Of a stretch of 64,000 bases of DNA, positions 61,956 to 64,000 are shown one piece after another (within the stretch, counting starts at the first letter, position 1; the number at the start of each line of letters is the position of its first letter). This DNA is from Bathynomus jamesi. Lineage: Eukaryota > Arthropoda > Malacostraca > Isopoda > Cirolanidae. The stretch is from NCBI GenBank assembly GCA_023014485.1, contig JAJOZX010002701.1, positions 166,001-230,000 of the forward strand, read 5' to 3'. The notes under the pieces were generated by a model. It ran no database searches, had not been told where the DNA came from, and was given only the letters and a program-made list of their open reading frames with translations. A program made the translations under genes and the position numbers.

Positions 61956-63230
61956 TCAGGTCATCCCATAAGTAATATCGTTTTTTAGATCGGAATTTGA
62001 AGGACCAAAAAAACTCAACTGAAACTTTTTAATCTAGTATATATTTTCCATCGGAATCAAGTACACTCTGCCAACGTCCTACAAGCTTTTCAATGCCATG
62101 TTTATAAAATTCAGGCGGTTTTGAGGCAAAAAAACGTAGAGAGACTGGTGTGCAGGTCATCTAAAGAAGTATACTGTTTCTCGTCAAGATAGTTTTGCAG
62201 ACTCCTGAAGAGATGATAATCTGAAGGCGCAAGGTCTGGAGAATATGCAGGATGTCGAAGTTTTTCCCACCCAAGCTCCTCAATTTTTGCAGAAGTAATC
62301 CGAGCGGTATGAGGACGTGCGTTGTCGTGGTGGAACACGATTCCTTTCCGATTAACCAAAGAAGGTCTCTTTTCTTTTAGTGCAGTGTTCAATCGATCCA
62401 GTTGTTGACAGTAGACTTGAGCGGTGATTGTTTGGTTGTGTGGTAAGGTTTCAAACTGTATTACACCACCTTTATCCCACCAAACATTAAGCAACACCTT
62501 CCGAGGGTGAAGATTTGGTTTTGGCTGTGGTGTCGCTGGTTCTCCGGCACAAACCCACTGTCGACAGCGCTTAACATTCTGGTACAGTATCCACTTTTCA
62601 TCACCAGTCACTAAACGGTGCAAAAATGGTTCACGGGAATGAAGAGCTGTGCTGTTTGCCCGCACCCTCAGATTGTCGACCGACAATTCATGTGGCACCC
62701 ATTTTCCTAACTTAGGCACTTTCCCGACTTGTTGCAAATGTCGATGGATGTTGGACGGGGATGAATTGAGTTTCTGGGCCAGTTCTTCGACAGTTGTTGA
62801 ACAGTCTTCTTCAAGTGCGGCTAACAGCAGGTCATCATCAAAGTCAGCAGGGCGTCCAGAGCGTGCTGCATCCGTCAAACAGCAGTCACCATTCCTAAAC
62901 TTTTGAAACCATCTTTGACATTTCCTCACATGCAGAATATCGTTGCCATAAACATCCTGAATGTTTCGCGTTGCTTCAGTAGCACTATTCCCTTTTTTGA
63001 ACTCGTAAAGCATTATATGCCTGATATGCTCTTCTGATACCGCTATGTTTATGAGGGGTTCACATAAAGCAAAACACACGTCTTCACTGGTCAAGGTCTG
63101 TAAAGTATGTAGCGAAACACGATAGATCTCCTCTTAGAGATAACCTTCGGAAAATTTATGCTTAAACCGAGTAGGACTAGTTTAAACTTAATCTATCGTA
63201 AAAAACGACATTAATTATGGGATGACCTGA
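61956..63230 (-). mobile_element. Mariner element, 1275 bp, full length
   Basis: The TIRs TCAGGTCATCCCATAAGTAA and its inverted partner (TTAATTATGGGATGACCTGA) are imperfect and about 32 bases long. TA at 61954-61955 and 63231-63232. Length is typical of complete mariners (about 1.3 kb). Inserted in the Tc1 element's 3' flank. Confidence 0.93.
62029..63094 (-). pseudogene. Mariner transposase (DD34D), single frameshift near the C-terminus
   Basis: An open frame of 327 codons runs from 63094 to 62111. Two HTH regions come first (HIRHIMLYEFKKGNSATEAT; RWFQKFRNGDCCLTDAARSG; a second near residues 90-120). Then come WVPHEL (about residue 136), TGDEKWILYQN (first Asp), HHDNARPHTA (second Asp) and YSPDLAPSDYHLF (third Asp, 34 residues on). 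These are the mariner hallmarks, closest by eye to the Hsmar1/cecropia-type group. Near 62130 a run of seven T (minus strand) shifts the frame, replacing the last ~35 residues with CLKTA and a stop. With one T fewer, the frame would continue through SKPPEFYKHGIEKLVGRW to a stop at 62029-62031. Otherwise intact, so recent. Confidence 0.92.
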
Positions 63231-63464
63231 TATTTGCAATAAGAATGTATATATAATATGATATTTAATTGTAATATAATAATATTTGATATATTTGACA
63301 ATAAAACAGGTTAATAAAAGAAAAATACCATACTTATTTGTGAAAATTTATTTATAAAAACTTATGAAAATTAGTATCCTGTATGGCCACCCTTGTTCTT
63401 TCGGTCTAGTTCAAGACACCGAGGTATTGAGTCAACCAACTTCGTGTATGATTCAGGACTGATT

Positions 63465-63977
63465 TTATACCACTTCTTGAAGAAATCTCCATAAATCTTC
63501 TTTATTTTTTGCCTTATCTTCTCTTGTTCTTATTTTTCTATTGAGCTCATCCCAAAGATGTTCAATAGGATTTAAATCTGGACTCTGAGATGGCCATCCT
63601 AGCATTTTAAACCCTTCTTCTTCAAGCTTACTGTAGAGCTGTTTTAGTGGTTTAGCACTATGCTTAGGATCATTATCCTGCTGAAATATGAAATTTGCAT
63701 AATCTCCATGAAGTTCTTTAGCAGCTGGGATTGCAATATTAGTGAGTAGATGTTTGAATACATATTGATCCATGTGTCCATTTTCATTACCAGTGATCCA
63801 GTGTAATTTTCCAACTCCCTTTGATGAGCAGCAGCCCCACACATTGATTCCTCCACCTCCTTTTTTAACCGTTGGAATAAGGCATTCATTTTTATATTCT
63901 TCACCAATTCGTCTATTAACAATTTTCCTCCTTTTATAACAACCAAAAATTTCGAATCTGCTTTCATCACCATACAA
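63465..63977 (-). pseudogene. Tc1-like transposase (DD34E) C-terminal catalytic part
   Basis: The 170-codon frame reads GDESRFEIFG (first Asp), NVWGCCSSKGVGKLHWITGN, FQQDNDPKHSAK (second Asp) and WPSQSPDLNPIEHLWDELNR (catalytic Glu in PIEHLW). All three catalytic residues are present. After LQEVV a frameshift ends the frame at 63465; the usual tail (YKISPESYTKLVDSIPRCLE, then NKGGHTGY) follows in another frame down to about 63370. The N-terminal HTH part lies beyond 64000. Confidence 0.88.
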
Positions 63978-64000
63978 TTTTCAACCAGTTCTCAGCATCC

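Larger units (their letters stand above)
61913..64000 (-). mobile_element. Tc1-like element, runs off the right edge, split by mariner
   Basis: Begins after TA (61911-61912) with CACTGGTCCGCAAAAGTATT, a Tc1-type end. A mariner is inserted at 61956. The transposase is on the minus strand with its N-terminus beyond the window. Confidence 0.8.

Overview
The window is eukaryotic nuclear DNA, most likely from an arthropod and probably a decapod crustacean. The host protein is an arthropod-like GIGYF. Several LINE families resemble ones I associate with decapods (recognition from memory, not a search). Introns are huge and AT-rich, with many (TA)n microsatellites. There is no bacterial-style gene packing, and I see no virus-derived gene and no CRISPR array.

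Only one host gene is supported: GIGYF (GRB10-interacting GYF protein) on the + strand. Nine coding exons between 16275 and 60462 join in a consistent reading frame at GT-AG introns, and the gene runs off the right edge. The exons encode the N-terminal 4EHP-binding segment (exons 1-2), an RG-rich stretch (exon 3), the LPEW-containing linker (exons 4-6), an acidic/proline-rich segment and the GYF domain (exons 7-8), and the start of a Q-rich helix (exon 9). Intron 1 is about 25.2 kb and intron 2 about 9.0 kb. Almost everything else is transposable-element debris.

Left of GIGYF (1-16192): fragments of a LINE at 1, 6905 and 9914 are colinear and may be one broken insertion. There is a second LINE (850-2165) cut by a hAT MITE, a decayed hAT-like transposase (2418-4240), a Tc1/mariner-type element (4892-6509), and a fold-back element hosting a deleted piggyBac (7237-8350).

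Intron 1 holds a LINE split by hAT-like Element A copy 1, which itself contains a TA MITE that contains a hAT MITE. It also holds a 16-kb nest: Element A copy 2 contains Element B, which contains a BED-finger hAT MITE, two opposed copies of a hAT-like transposon (here called SNTG, after the FDTTASNTG motif), a Tigger-like remnant and several microsatellites. The nest also carries a probable solo LTR. One SNTG copy (29548-32722) has a perfect five-unit heat-shock element, a TATA box and an arthropod initiator at canonical spacing upstream of its transposase.

Intron 2 holds a minus-strand LINE split by a 4-kb hAT that is packed with Tigger, mariner and palindromic MITEs. Intron 3 holds a decayed Tc1 hosting an inverted-dimer mariner, plus a 5S-rRNA-derived SINE. 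Two further 5S-derived SINE copies lie at 57355 and 60538. The right end carries a LINE, a tRNA-like sequence, and a mariner (one frameshift short of intact) inserted in a Tc1 element that leaves the window.
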